From contig JAODTK010000666.1 of NCBI GenBank assembly GCA_026419785.1, positions 1-64,000 of the forward strand: a stretch of DNA of 64,000 bases, given 5' to 3'. The stretch comes from Sclerodactyla briareus. Taxonomy: Eukaryota > Echinodermata > Holothuroidea > Dendrochirotida > Sclerodactylidae. Shown here piece by piece: positions 11,656 to 21,060 of this stretch (within the stretch, counting starts at the first letter, position 1; every line of letters starts with the position of its first letter). The position numbers and the translations under genes were made by a program. The notes under the pieces were generated by a model. It was given only the letters and a program-made list of their open reading frames with translations, was not told the DNA's origin and did not search any database.

Positions 11656-11875
11656 ATTTCGGCCAAAATAAACGCGCCTGCCGAAATATTCAATGATTTC
11701 TTAGTCCCTAAAAATATAGCAAGGTATTCCATGCGTTCACGCCAGCAGGGCGGCTTAACCACGATAACATGGAGGCAAGTGCCGTCTGCATTGGGGTACC
11801 GCCAAAAACAGTTGTCACATAGTCATCATGGGTAGAACTCGTACCACCCTACACAGTCTGATGTTAGTAATAATG

Positions 11876-11906
11876 TAATATATATATATATATATATAAT
11901 ATATAT

Positions 11907-11950
<44 letters not shown>

Positions 11951-11960
11951 GGTGTGTGTT
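11876..11960. repeat. (AT)n microsatellite with a GT tail
   Basis: Near-pure AT repeat running into GT repeats. Confidence 0.95.
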
Positions 11961-12069
11961 TCACTGGGCGCATCTAATACTGCTGACTCGAGATTGGCTT
12001 CACACACAGTGTCACTGTGTCAACCCACACTATTGAAGGCGAAATACACTAGTCATGTGTGAATACGTT

Positions 12070-12250
12070 ATCGTCACACAAGCTGTCATAGCTTCCCCTC
12101 GGATGAACTGGTCGGACAGACGTGAGTAAACAAAGTAATCAATTTAGATTCACCGAATTTACTGTGATGAATCCCAGAATCCGCGCGCCACGCACCTCGT
12201 CTGCCACTCAGAGGTTTAGCTGGTTGTCCGAAACGCTCCGGATAGCCGTT
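12070..12250 (+). repeat. dispersed repeat, paired with 33640-33850
   Basis: Shared ordered words include 'AACAAAGTAATC', 'ATTTAGA', 'ACCGAAT', 'GATAATCCCA/GATGAATCCCA' and 'CGCACCTCGT/CGCGCCTCGT'. Identity is moderate and broken by indels. Family not identified. Confidence 0.45.
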
Positions 12251-12879
12251 GAGTGTGATTTAGGGACTCCGGAGCATTACAAACTGGTGATTATCTGACA
12301 ATTTGAACTCGCCGATTGAAAGGATTGTGTCCGCTAAACTCGCAATCTTGTTGCTGTGTGTCTACCTTATGGCGACATTTCCCATTGGGAATATGGAGTT
12401 TACATGAAATCGTGTAAGAATATCTCAACATTTCTATACATCATCCAATCGGCAAATCCTACATTTTGACTGATTCTCACAGTATAGAATGTTTTTTACA
12501 TTTTAATGAAAATGTACATGAGTGAGGAATCAATGGCATCACGAGAGGTACTACCTCATTACTGCTGCATGAGGACCACGCCTCCATACTGAGCACATAT
12601 TTAGTGTAGGCTAGGCTATGTAGCTTAACCTTTGGGTATGGCGAGGCTCTGCATCAGACCAGAGCCTAACTAAGCATTTCATTCATTCACGGTCCCCTGA
12701 TCCGAACTTGATTTCATCATCGCTACCATTCTCATCTCTCTATAAGATTGTCTTTAATTTCACGTCTAGGTCCAGGTTTTTATCTCCACAATATCTACAC
12801 TCGTCATCACAGTGATGCAATGTGCTGTCATCATCTGGTCATGGGCGTCAACTCGGCTCGCTTTCTTCCCCTGCCAAGC
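12251..12879. other. unassigned DNA
   Basis: No gene or repeat recognised in this stretch. Confidence 0.4.
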
Positions 12880-12950
12880 CTCTGGAAGCTTCCGTAAACA
12901 AGGCGATCGCCTCCAGTGTCTCGCCTGGTAGCGCGATCATGTTTCATTCC
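12880..12950 (-). repeat. short dispersed repeat R1, copy 2
   Basis: On the minus strand this reads 'GAAACATGATCGCGCTACCA', 'GGCGAGACACTGGAGG' and 'CGATCGCCTTGTTTAC', matching the copies at 3825 and 24610. A 69-codon frame crosses it and is not a gene. Confidence 0.6.
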
Positions 12951-13059
12951 ATCAGTCCACCATGCAAACCTAGTCCTGTTGGCTTCCAGATTTTTGTATC
13001 AGCATTTAACAGAAAACAGCTTTCTAATTAAATTTCAAATTCAAAGGATTGATTATTGA

Positions 13060-13720
13060 CCATCTCTACCACATATATGGTTCTGTGGGAATGTGACTAA
13101 AATTGCCTCAGTTGCAAATAGACGCAGACAGAACTTCCATTGACCCGTTTTCTCATTTTAAATATCTCAGGACTGATAGTGGACTACACTTGATACGTTT
13201 TATGGGAAATCAACGAACCTGAACATTTACACGAATGAAGCAAATTATACACATTGAATAAACCCCCAGTGACTTGAGTCAATGTTAAATTATTCGGGGA
13301 CTGGAGGTAATTGAAATTTGGAATGAATTATGCAAAATAGAGACACTGAATGACCTCCAGTTATCTCCAGTCTATATTGAAAATGTTGGAGGGTAAAGTA
13401 AACCATACCACACCAGTTTCATGAACATCCGGCAAACTTGAAAATTACGGCCTTAATTATGCAAGTTAGGACACGTTGAATTACTCCCAGTGACACTGAA
13501 TCCATGATAACAAAATTCAAAATTCCACCAACTTCAAGATTTTGCATAACATTATGCATATTAGGGAAACATTTGAATGACCTCCTGGTAGACCATATTC
13601 ACCAAGTCTCGTGAAAAATTCAACGAACTCATAATCGATGCATAAACTATGCAAATAGACAACTCAATTAGTATATTTTACGCTGAAAATATAATCAGTA
13701 TTCTACCTTACTCTTGAATC
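13060..13720 (-). repeat. TTTGCATAA-type degenerate tandem repeat (family B)
   Basis: Units of roughly 90-130 bases carry 'GACCTCCAGT' or 'ACTCCCAGTGAC' (near 13262, 13351, 13483, 13578), 'CAACGAACCTGAACA'-like and 'ATTATGCAAAATAG'-like words. Family B also occurs at 23.5, 48.4, 52.4 and 60.3 kb. Copies are strongly diverged. Confidence 0.6.
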
Positions 13721-13925
13721 AGTCCAAATCACCATATCACCTACGGTCCATCCGTAATCTTGCTAACGAGCCTGAACAAAAATTATATAAAATAGGCTAT
13801 TACTGACTCGACTTCATTATTGACTCTTTGGTGCCAAATCTTGTCAGATCGTGTTCACCCAACTTCAAAATTCCATCAAAATTGGTCTCACCGATTTGGA
13901 GGAATCCTACTAACGATAAAGTGGG

Positions 13926-14011
13926 ACACACATATATACAAACACACACACACACACACACACACATTAGATATATTATATATATATTATATATATATAT
14001 ATATATATATC

Positions 14012-14046
<35 letters not shown>

Positions 14047-14078
14047 ATATATATATATATTATATACATACATTCATA
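13926..14078. repeat. (CA)n(TA)n compound microsatellite
   Basis: A CA run (about 13941-13966) passes into a long interrupted TA tract. Tyr/Ile-rich frames here are artefacts. Confidence 0.95.
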
Positions 14079-14118
14079 CATACACACCGGCGAAGTGACT
14101 GCTAAGTCTCTTCCTGAA

Positions 14119-14150
14119 CTCGCCTGAAATGTTCAGGCGAGATTAATAAA
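14119..14150 (+). other. perfect 10-bp hairpin followed by AATAAA
   Basis: CTCGCCTGAA (14119-14128) and TTCAGGCGAG (14132-14141) pair perfectly across an ATG loop, followed at once by ATTAATAAA. The hairpin lies directly downstream of the (CA)n(TA)n tract. This arrangement resembles the 3' part of microsatellite-associated mobile elements known from marine invertebrates; I cannot name the family. Confidence 0.5.
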
Positions 14151-15331
14151 CTGGTGATTCCAATTCCAGTGTAGATTGTGAACATACTTCCCCGGCTTTG
14201 TATTATCAGTATTACGAATCAGTGGTATAGCATTCTACGAACTATGTATGCTTGTTTCCAAAGAGAACCTACACAAACACACAAAAACACTTGAACAGAA
14301 GGAGGAAGGATTGTGAAACCAGTGGTACATTTTTCGCTCTTCATTACTACGTTTCAAACTGACACTATTACCACACTTTGGTCTCGTGAGGCCGACAAAC
14401 AGAGGTGCCTGTTTTCTTCGACTTCAGTTTTGGCTCGGGGCATACTAGAGTTTGTGTGTGGTGCTCTTTAGAAGCATTAGAGTTGACGAAAAGACGAACC
14501 GTACCACTCTGCTATTCTTCCGCCCTATTCGACGAAATACAATTGACGAGTGCATCAATCATATCAGTAATGTGTCAGTGGTACTTAAGAGGTCATAAGG
14601 ATGATAAAAAAAAGGTTTTTCTCCAGTTTTGTACCATTGTCAATATCGAGAACTGTTGAATAGGGTTAATGTATCAAATCAATTGGTAACACAGACTGTC
14701 CTATGAGATTCCGCAGGTAGCATTGAGTATTGTCACGAATGATAACTAGCCAATTCCCACATTTGACACGTCGCCTCTCTGATTATGAAGGAGAAACAGT
14801 GTACATTCTGAACGAGATTCTGGCGTGTCCTGTCTGACTTGTCGGTACAGTCGTGGTATCTAGTTCCTACCAGACAGCACTGCAATGGTCAGCGTTAATT
14901 ATGTTAAGCAGTAGCCCGACCTAATGGTACTTGCTAACGGGGAACCAGCCTGTTTTCCCGTCGTCGCTGTTATTGGATGCATAGACTAATTGCTAGTCCG
15001 GCAGGGAACGTGCGGCCTTTCGTCACGTACACCCGTTGTAGCCAGTGGTGGACACACATAAATGTGTTATCGGCCACATCCCGGAGGAAATCAGAGCCAT
15101 CCTCAACGGTGAGTTCCCTCAAGGCATACAACACGGATAGTATCACTTGAAGGTTGTCCAGACTGAATGAATGTCTAAAAAGCCTAATATTCTGAATTCT
15201 TATAGATTCCGTACTGGTGCTGTATCCAATTACAGTATTGTATCATTGTATATAATAAATCTAGAAATTTACTAACTGGAAAGACAATCACAGATATTGA
15301 AGCTAAAGGAGTATATCAACACGCACAATAC
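14151..15331. other. unassigned DNA
   Basis: No recognised gene or repeat. An 84-codon frame at 14405-14659 has no motif I know. Confidence 0.4.
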
Positions 15332-15390
15332 ATAGATGAACTCGGGCAAACGGCTTAATTTGCGATAGCCGTTTGCCCGAGTTCATCTAT
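15332..15390. other. perfect 24-bp inverted repeat with 11-base loop
   Basis: The left arm (15332-15355) and right arm (15367-15390) are exact reverse complements over 24 bases, including the core CTCGGGCAAACGGCT, with loop TAATTTGCGAT. Flanks do not pair. A perfect stem of this length is striking among otherwise degenerate repeats. Candidates are the tip of a MITE, a recent palindromic duplication, or a hairpin RNA precursor. Nothing else in the window repeats the arm. Confidence 0.9.
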
Positions 15391-15980
15391 TAACGCCTTT
15401 TAGTTGTACGTAGTTTCTGTTAATAATGAATTGCCGCTACGGCGTTCATGAGTCATCTCGGACATGGGCTGGGACCGGCCGAATGCGATCATGTAGTCTA
15501 TCTACACATTTGATGGGTCACAACGATCATCTAGTGAACGACATCTAGGTGTTCACCGAGTTAAGGTCGAAGTTCGTCATTTGGCAAAAACATGCAGATT
15601 TCTTCTTCTCCTACAGTTTATTCAAATTGCATGGTCATGCATTATTGCCTAGATGGTCGTTACAATAATTCATTTGAACAAACACTTTATATCCCACACA
15701 TTGATTGGCTCATCACGATAGGTGATCAGCGTTTTTATATGGGGTGTTCAGAAAAATATCTTCCACACGTCAAGTCTGTAGAGAATTATCATTTTAAGAG
15801 TAAAAGACAAACCGTTAATCCTCCCACAGATTCAGTTAAATAATTACGATAGTTGCCCGGTATTATCATTGATTAATAGCAAGTTTGACGGAACTATAGG
15901 GTATGTCATGCTACTATTACTCGGTGACATGGGGCTGTTTTGTCCTGTTTCTACATAAATGGGCGCTACTCAAGCTTGGT
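15391..15980. other. unassigned DNA
   Basis: An 83-codon frame at 15592-15843 is uninterrupted but has no known motif. No other feature recognised. Confidence 0.4.
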
Positions 15981-15984
15981 TCTG

Positions 15985-16215
15985 TGGTACCCTATGGACA
16001 TGCAGTATCCTATGGGAGGATTGTGTAGTGACCTATGGCTGCACACCACCCAATGCGAGAGGTGTATAGTACCCTACGGCCACACAGTACCCAATGGGGG
16101 GGGGGGGATAGTATCCCATGGCCACACAGTACCCAATAGGAGAGTTGTGTAGTACCCTGTGGCCACACAGTACCCAATAGGAGAGTTGTGTAGTACCCTA
16201 TGGTCATACAGTACC
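15985..16215 (+). repeat. 41-bp minisatellite, five to six copies
   Basis: Units read roughly 'GTAGTACCCTATGGCCACAC', 'AGTACCCAATAGG', 'AGAGTTGT'. The last two full units are spaced exactly 41 bases (16141 and 16182). A G run at 16086-16097 interrupts the third. The array abuts the TATA-containing start of the Ty3/gypsy remnant and could belong to its LTR. Confidence 0.85.
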
Positions 16216-16230
16216 AATGGGCCTATTCTT

Positions 16231-16240
16231 CTATATAAGG
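16231..16240 (+). promoter_or_regulatory. TATA-box candidate of the retrotransposon
   Basis: CTATATAAGG lies about 340 bases before the first capsid-like residues, as expected for an LTR promoter. A second, weaker CTATAAAG is at about 16312. The LTR boundaries are not identified. Confidence 0.35.
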
Positions 16241-16574
16241 GCTGGGCGACAAAACGGAATCAGTCATGGACTCAGAGACCCAGTCAAAAAGACTCCCAGT
16301 CGTTCATACCTCTATAAAGAGACTAGATGTGCCAGAAGCAGGACCAGGTGGGGCCGCAGGAGAGGGACGATTCCTCTGGGAGGAGAACCCCGCAGGCATT
16401 CCAATACGAGTTCCTTGGGGAAATGCCTTGCCGCCGAGGACTCCACAGAGATACCATAGGAGTTTTCCCCCACTACCAGGCCTACCAAACTGCCCGCCTT
16501 GAAGACCCGTATCTGCCTGATAACACGAAATCTTCAGGATTCAACTAAAGAACCGACGGCGCCAGAGGTCGGAG

Positions 16575-16995
16575 ACCTTGCTCGAAATGGGACAGGTCAT
16601 CAAGCGTTTGATAAGACGAGCATACCCCATGGCTTCCCGTGACGTGCTAGGGGCCCTAGCCAAATATCAATTTGTGGATTCGCTAGAAGACTCAAAACTA
16701 ACTAAACAGTAGACCAGGCTCTTACAACAGCACTTGAGATTGAAGCTTTCCATACTGCGGCGCGGCGGGCAGGCGGCCTGCTTGGGAAGCGAATGCAGGC
16801 CAGGGTAGTTCAACACCAGGATGGGGGAGCAACAGAAAATATAATAAACCCTGAGCATGTGACCATGGGAAACCATCCTCTAGCTTCAGAAAAGATTGCC
16901 ACGTAAACCAGGGACTCGGGGTCCACTGGACTTCAGCAAAGTGCAGTGCTATAACTGCCGGGAATTGAGCCATTACCAGAGTAGTTGAGCCTGCC
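16575..16995 (+). pseudogene. gag: Ty3/gypsy gag remnant with CCHC knuckle
   Basis: The Gag polyprotein forms the retroelement particle and binds its RNA. At 16590-16680 one frame reads 'IKRLIRRAYP', then 'LAKYQFVDSLED', matching the C-terminal capsid pattern of Ty3/gypsy Gag (an RRAYP block followed by a '..FVD.L' block). A second frame at about 16715-16770 continues with 'ALEIEAFHTAARRAGG', so at least one frame change lies between. At 16947-16994 'CYNCRELSH' gives the first two Cys and the His of a CCHC zinc knuckle; a TGA at 16986-16988 precedes a later Cys, and the His-Cys spacing is too long (six positions including the stop). The N-terminal part of Gag is not recognisable. I infer a decayed gene. 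Confidence 0.75.
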
Positions 16996-17049
16996 TAGCC
17001 GAAAGAGGCATTGTCAAGTTCGTAGGCTAGAAGTTGGTAACAGAGAAAA

Positions 17050-17190
17050 AAGGAGCGACTGGGAATATTGCTGGAATGTATCTCCTGGCGGAGATTTGTG
17101 ATCGGGTTGTGCTTGCTCTAGTCGATACATGAGCTGATGTCACCCTCTCGAAATCGGAACGCTGTGTCCTGGACATCCCCCCCCCCCCCC
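17050..17190 (+). pseudogene. retropepsin remnant, active-site Gly changed to stop
   Basis: The retroelement protease is an aspartic protease that matures the Gag-Pol polyprotein. The frame reads 'ALVDT', stop (TGA 17130-17132), 'ADVT', which aligns with the retropepsin active-site signature in which the Asp-Thr is normally followed by Gly. The catalytic Asp (17124-17126) and Thr are kept, while the Gly codon has become a stop. A C15 run at 17177-17191 follows. The rest of the domain is not clearly readable. The frame is the same strand and order expected between the zinc knuckle and the RT. Confidence 0.7.
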
Positions 17191-17559
17191 CAGAAGGTGA
17201 TGGTGGTAGATGGGGAGGAGACGAGGTACCGAAAAAGGGTGGACAAAATTGAGAGGTCCTCTTCCGATAAGGAGTGCTCAGAGAGTGATTTCTGCCCACA
17301 ATGAAGCAATTATTAATTGTGACCGAGAAAGGAGAAATAACCCAGGAAGCTTTCGGGCTCATCGATGCTAACCAACAGTTCAATCGTATAAGGGATGTGT
17401 TGGTGGCTCGTGCAGTGATTTCCTTGAACTCCTCTAGTGGTCTGGTGCGAAGAGCCCAAGAGACAGACGTATTTCTGGATACGCCTGGCCGACTGTCACC
17501 CTGGAAGAAACAGACGAGAAGGTACCACCCCATTTGCTACTTCTATATGAAAAGAGTTC

Positions 17560-18210
17560 GGGCTGGCTTGATGAATCGCAACGAGCCCGAGTGGCCAAGA
17601 TGTTTGATGCAAATGTTGACGTCTTCAGTGAATTGCCGGGAGACATTGGTAAACAACAATTGTATAACATACCATAAAAACACTGGTTACCAACCTCCAG
17701 TTAAACGGGCCCCAAGGCGGGTGTCCTTGAAGGAGAATCAGACAGTTCAGGACCTGATCACTGACATGATGAAGAACGGGACTATAGACGCTTCAAGCAG
17801 TCATGGGCATCACCAATCGTCTTAGTACACAAGAAGGCAGATCCACAGGATTCCGTGTTGACTATTGTCAACTAGAAAGAAGTAACAGTTAAGGACTCCT
17901 ACCCACTTACCAATATAGACGAATCCTTAGATCATCCTGTCGGCTCAAAGTAGTTTTCAAGCCTGGATTGGCCAGTTGATATCGGCAAATCGGTATGGCA
18001 CCCCAGAACAAGGAGAAGACGGCGTTTGTGACAGACGTGGATTGTTCCATTTTAACGTTATGTCTTTTGGGTTATGCAATGCCCCTGCGACGATGGGGCG
18101 GTTCATGGAATGTCTCTTTCGAGGTCTACAGTGGCGCACCTGTCTGAAATACCTGGACGATGTCATCATCTACCCATGTGCAATTGCTTAGAGCTGTACT
18201 GAGTCGCTAC
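17560..18210 (+). pseudogene. pol: Ty3/gypsy reverse transcriptase remnant
   Basis: Reverse transcriptase copies element RNA into DNA. Recognisable blocks in several frames are 'FDANVDVFSELPGDIGK' (about 17603-17655), 'KTGYQPPVKRAPRR' (about 17680-17722), 'VQDLITDMMKNGTI' (17746-17790), 'PIVLVHKK' (about 17814), 'MAPQNKEKTAFVTD' (17995-18036) and 'FHFNVMSFGLCNAPAT' (18047-18095). The YLDD catalytic box is intact at 18150-18161. The first-Asp motif region reads 'SLD' then directly 'WPVDIG', so about five residues of the usual segment between are missing. A trace 'LLRAVLSR' at 18185-18208 marks the last homology. Multiple frame changes and an in-frame stop near 17871 make it non-functional as read. 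Confidence 0.9.
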
Positions 18211-18570
18211 TATTTATCTGTGCTAAAAACCACCTGCTACGTGACCATTGAACTTTAGGTAGCAAATACAAATTCATTCCTTCAGTTGGTCTGTACAACA
18301 TTTTTCTTCATTATTCTTTCACGTTTCCTGTATGCACAGTAATTCAGTAAGTAATTCTCCTAAAACAACATTGCATTCCCTTAACAACATTGCTTCCATT
18401 CCACCTTTGTACTATTTACTCCAGAAGTTACAAAACATACTGCTGGAGCCATTTCAATCTATTACGTTTATGCTCAGCCTGGTTGCCATTGTCCAGCATG
18501 TCTGTATGTGTCTGTATGTATATGTAACCCTAACTCATAAATGAGATAATTATATCCTCACGACAATAGA

Positions 18571-19080
18571 CGTATCCGGGGATATTATGGTTTTGGGTAT
18601 GTAGCCGCCGTCTCCTCCGCCGCCGCCTTCGCAGGCTCCGCCGCCCCGCCGGAAACTTTAGCGCAATAACTCTTTAACGCTTTATCCGATTGATCTGAAA
18701 CTTGGTACCATGTCCCCCGCCCTTGTGATATCTCGGATGAGTTCGAAAGTGGGCATCACTGCAATGTCGGGGGCCGCTTATTTGCATAATTTACGCGAAT
18801 TTTCAAATTAGTCAGGTTTGAACAAAACTTGGTCTATAGGGTCTACAGTTGTTCCTGCCAAAATTAAAGGTAATTTTAAGACAATCGTGGGTCAAATTTG
18901 CATAATTTATGTTACTTTCTTCTCGGAAATCCATGGATTACAACAACCTTGTTATATGGCTATCTTAGTTTCTAACCAAAATGGAGGTCTCTATAGGGTG
19001 TTGATACTTCTCCCAATATAATTGCCTAAAAGCCGGAAATATACCCGTGGGGTGGTTTACCCGCCTACACATGTCTAGTT
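18571..19080 (+). repeat. dispersed repeat C, copy 1 (full length)
   Basis: The repeat starts 'GGGGATATTATGGTTTTGGG', has a CCG/GCC-rich block (18604-18650), then 'AACTCTTTAACGCTTTATCC', 'GATATCTCGGATGAGTTCG', 'TTTGCATAATTTACG', and ends 'TTTACCCGCCTACACATG'. A near-complete copy lies inverted at 37499-38020 and a 5' part at 52041-52330. No protein is encoded; frames within are not conserved. Ends have no clear terminal inverted repeat. Confidence 0.8.
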
Positions 19081-19202
19081 TTTACTACGAAACTGCACAA
19101 GAACACCAATGCATTGGTATCCCTTACTACTATGGCTGCCATGGCAGTCCAATTGTCCATCAGGTACTTTGCCTGCCCTATCTCCGTTTGGTCATGCCAA
19201 TG

Positions 19203-19406
19203 TATGAATACACTGTGAAACCCAACGCATTGGGATAACTTAATACATCTGAGGTACTTGCTGCATGGACATTGTCAGATTTACTCAACCTGAGTTACTT
19301 TTATATAGAACATTATTCAATCGTGAGCTTGAAAGGTTCCGAGCAGCAAGTTACCTCAGATGTTGTATCAAGTTATCCCGACGCGTGGGGTGTTACAGTG
19401 TTCATA
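19203..19406. mobile_element. small hairpin MITE, about 200 bp
   Basis: The left arm from 19203 ('TATGAATACACTGTGAAACC', 'GGGATAACTTAATAC', 'ATCTGAGGTACTTGCTGC') is matched by the reverse complement of the right arm (about 19345-19406) with a few indels. Arms of about 55-60 bases enclose a loop of about 85 bases. There is no coding capacity. Family unknown; ends contain CACTG/CAGTG. No certain target duplication. Confidence 0.7.
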
Positions 19407-20575
19407 GTTTCTTAAATTGTTGTGGCTGAGGGGGGATGTATTTTTTATGTCTCATTTTCAATCAGTGGTTCAATTTGACACCCCATAACTAACGGCTTAA
19501 TGCAATTGCAGCATTCCCTATATAATAATTGAAAAAAGTAGAAAAAAGTATAAAAAAAATCATATATAGTTAAGAACTCACTGGACACACACTAAATCAC
19601 TGGTGACGAATGGACTATGCCAAAGTTGTGTTTTGTCATCATATATCCATTTCATGAGTAAATACAGCAAAAATAACACATACATATACCACTCGTCAAA
19701 AAAGATTACTGCATCGTTGCAGGTGCGTCTAGAGACATTATTCTCAGGCTACATTGAGCGGCATAGCTGGAGCAACATTGCTGCCGCTGTTGCCTGTCAT
19801 GGATACTGATTTCTCGTCCACATGCTGCTATATCAAGTATCATGCGCGCACCAAGTGTAGCGCTAAGGGGTGGGAAAGAGAGATTCTGACTAAAAAAAAA
19901 TCAAAATCTCTCTCAAAAATATGTTGGGAGGGAAATTCACTCCGTCATTGCATAGTGCTCCTACAAGAGCCTACATTGCATTATGATTGATGAATGAAAA
20001 ATCTTGTGATTTTTAGAAATCTCCTCCAAAAAAATCCAGAGGGAAATCCCTTCCTGACTTGACTTCCCAGCGCCTAACACTGGCACGCCCCCTTCATGTA
20101 CCCAGTACAACTACAGATACAAGTCTTCGGTATGACTAATGCCGATGTGCTGTGAACCAGGACACCCCAAATTGTAAAAACACGCTCTGCCATCGGAATA
20201 TGTGGTCTGCCCCACAATCAAATGATATAATTCTCGGTTGGTCGGACTTCCTGATGTTATGACAGTCTACTATTCCGTACGAAATGGTTTGTCAATAGAG
20301 AACCTTGGAGCCGACCCCTTAAGACAATAGGCAATGTTTCTTTCTACATATGCACGATGCATTCCGTATATGTTTGTGACTTGTGTGGTACCATTCAGCA
20401 GGGCGGCTCTGATTAATGTGGGCTTGCAAAAAGTAGGACTCTTCGATAAACAATATCAACAGAAGGAAAAACAATCATGTTGCGACCAGACGAACATTTC
20501 AATTTCATGCATGTACCATTCTTCAGCTTCACTAAAAAGATTTCAAACTGAAAGAATGAAACGGTAATGAATGAA
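19407..20575. other. unassigned DNA
   Basis: No gene recognised. A-rich interrupted runs occur at about 19533-19560. The 78-codon frame at 19754-19990 and the 77-codon frame at 20334-20567 have no known motif. Confidence 0.4.
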
Positions 20576-20579
20576 CCGC

Positions 20580-21060
20580 TATAATACTTCTTCTTTCACC
20601 TTATTTTACCAGCTTGGATCCTCGCCCAGGCGAAAGGAAACCCTATGCGATGGTGGAGGCGTAGTGTATAATCGTGTGATGTGGATGTGTCTCATGCATC
20701 TTGTGAACAGGGTAACTTTTAACAGCAAAGGTGTGAAGGAATTCTTCTGGGGTAGGTAGGTTCGCAATATGAAAAGATATCCCCTATGTTTTTTAGTCCC
20801 GCCCAAGGTCAACAGAGCTCAATGTCTGAAGCGTGAACACGATAACTCTTGACCACCAAGGTGTGAACATTTCCAACTTGGTATGTAGGTGGAGAAAATA
20901 TATGGAGAAATGATCCCTGCGTTATCCCGTCTGAGGCAAGGTCATCTGAGGCGAACAGAAGTGAAAGTCTTAAAACCTTGTGAACACAATAACCAGTGAA
21001 AGACAAGTGCACTACAACCAACTGGTGTGTAGCTGCCATAAGAGTGTTATCCCATCGCTA
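20580..21060 (+). repeat. family A tandem units, about 140 bp each
   Basis: 'TTGTGAACAGGGTAACT', 'GTGAACACGATAACTC' and 'TGTGAACACAATAACC' begin near 20700, 20836 and 20979. Each is followed by 'AAGGTGTGAA'-like and 'GTAGGT'-like words. Spacing is 136-143 bases. Frames on both strands are repeat translations. Confidence 0.7.

Larger units (their letters stand above)
16231..18210 (+). mobile_element. degraded Ty3/gypsy-type LTR retrotransposon
   Basis: Capsid, zinc-knuckle, aspartic-protease and reverse-transcriptase remnants occur in the canonical order on one strand. Homology ends abruptly just after the RT YLDD region (about 18208), so RNase H and integrase are missing. No flanking LTR pair or target duplication could be seen by eye. 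Stops, frame changes and an internal RT deletion show that it is inactive as presented; some frame changes could be sequence errors. No envelope-like frame is present. Confidence 0.85.

Noticed and set aside
12890..12925. GCGATCGC octamer reminiscent of cyanobacterial HIP1
   Set aside because: It is part of repeat R1 and the surrounding DNA is clearly animal nuclear sequence.
13820..14127. Tyr/Ile/His-rich frames
   Set aside because: Translations of the (CA)n(TA)n tract; the same applies to frames at 57198-57628.
17027..17533. 168-codon minus-strand frame
   Set aside because: It is antisense to the protease/RT region of the Ty3/gypsy remnant, and its Gly-rich segment is the complement of the C run at 17177.
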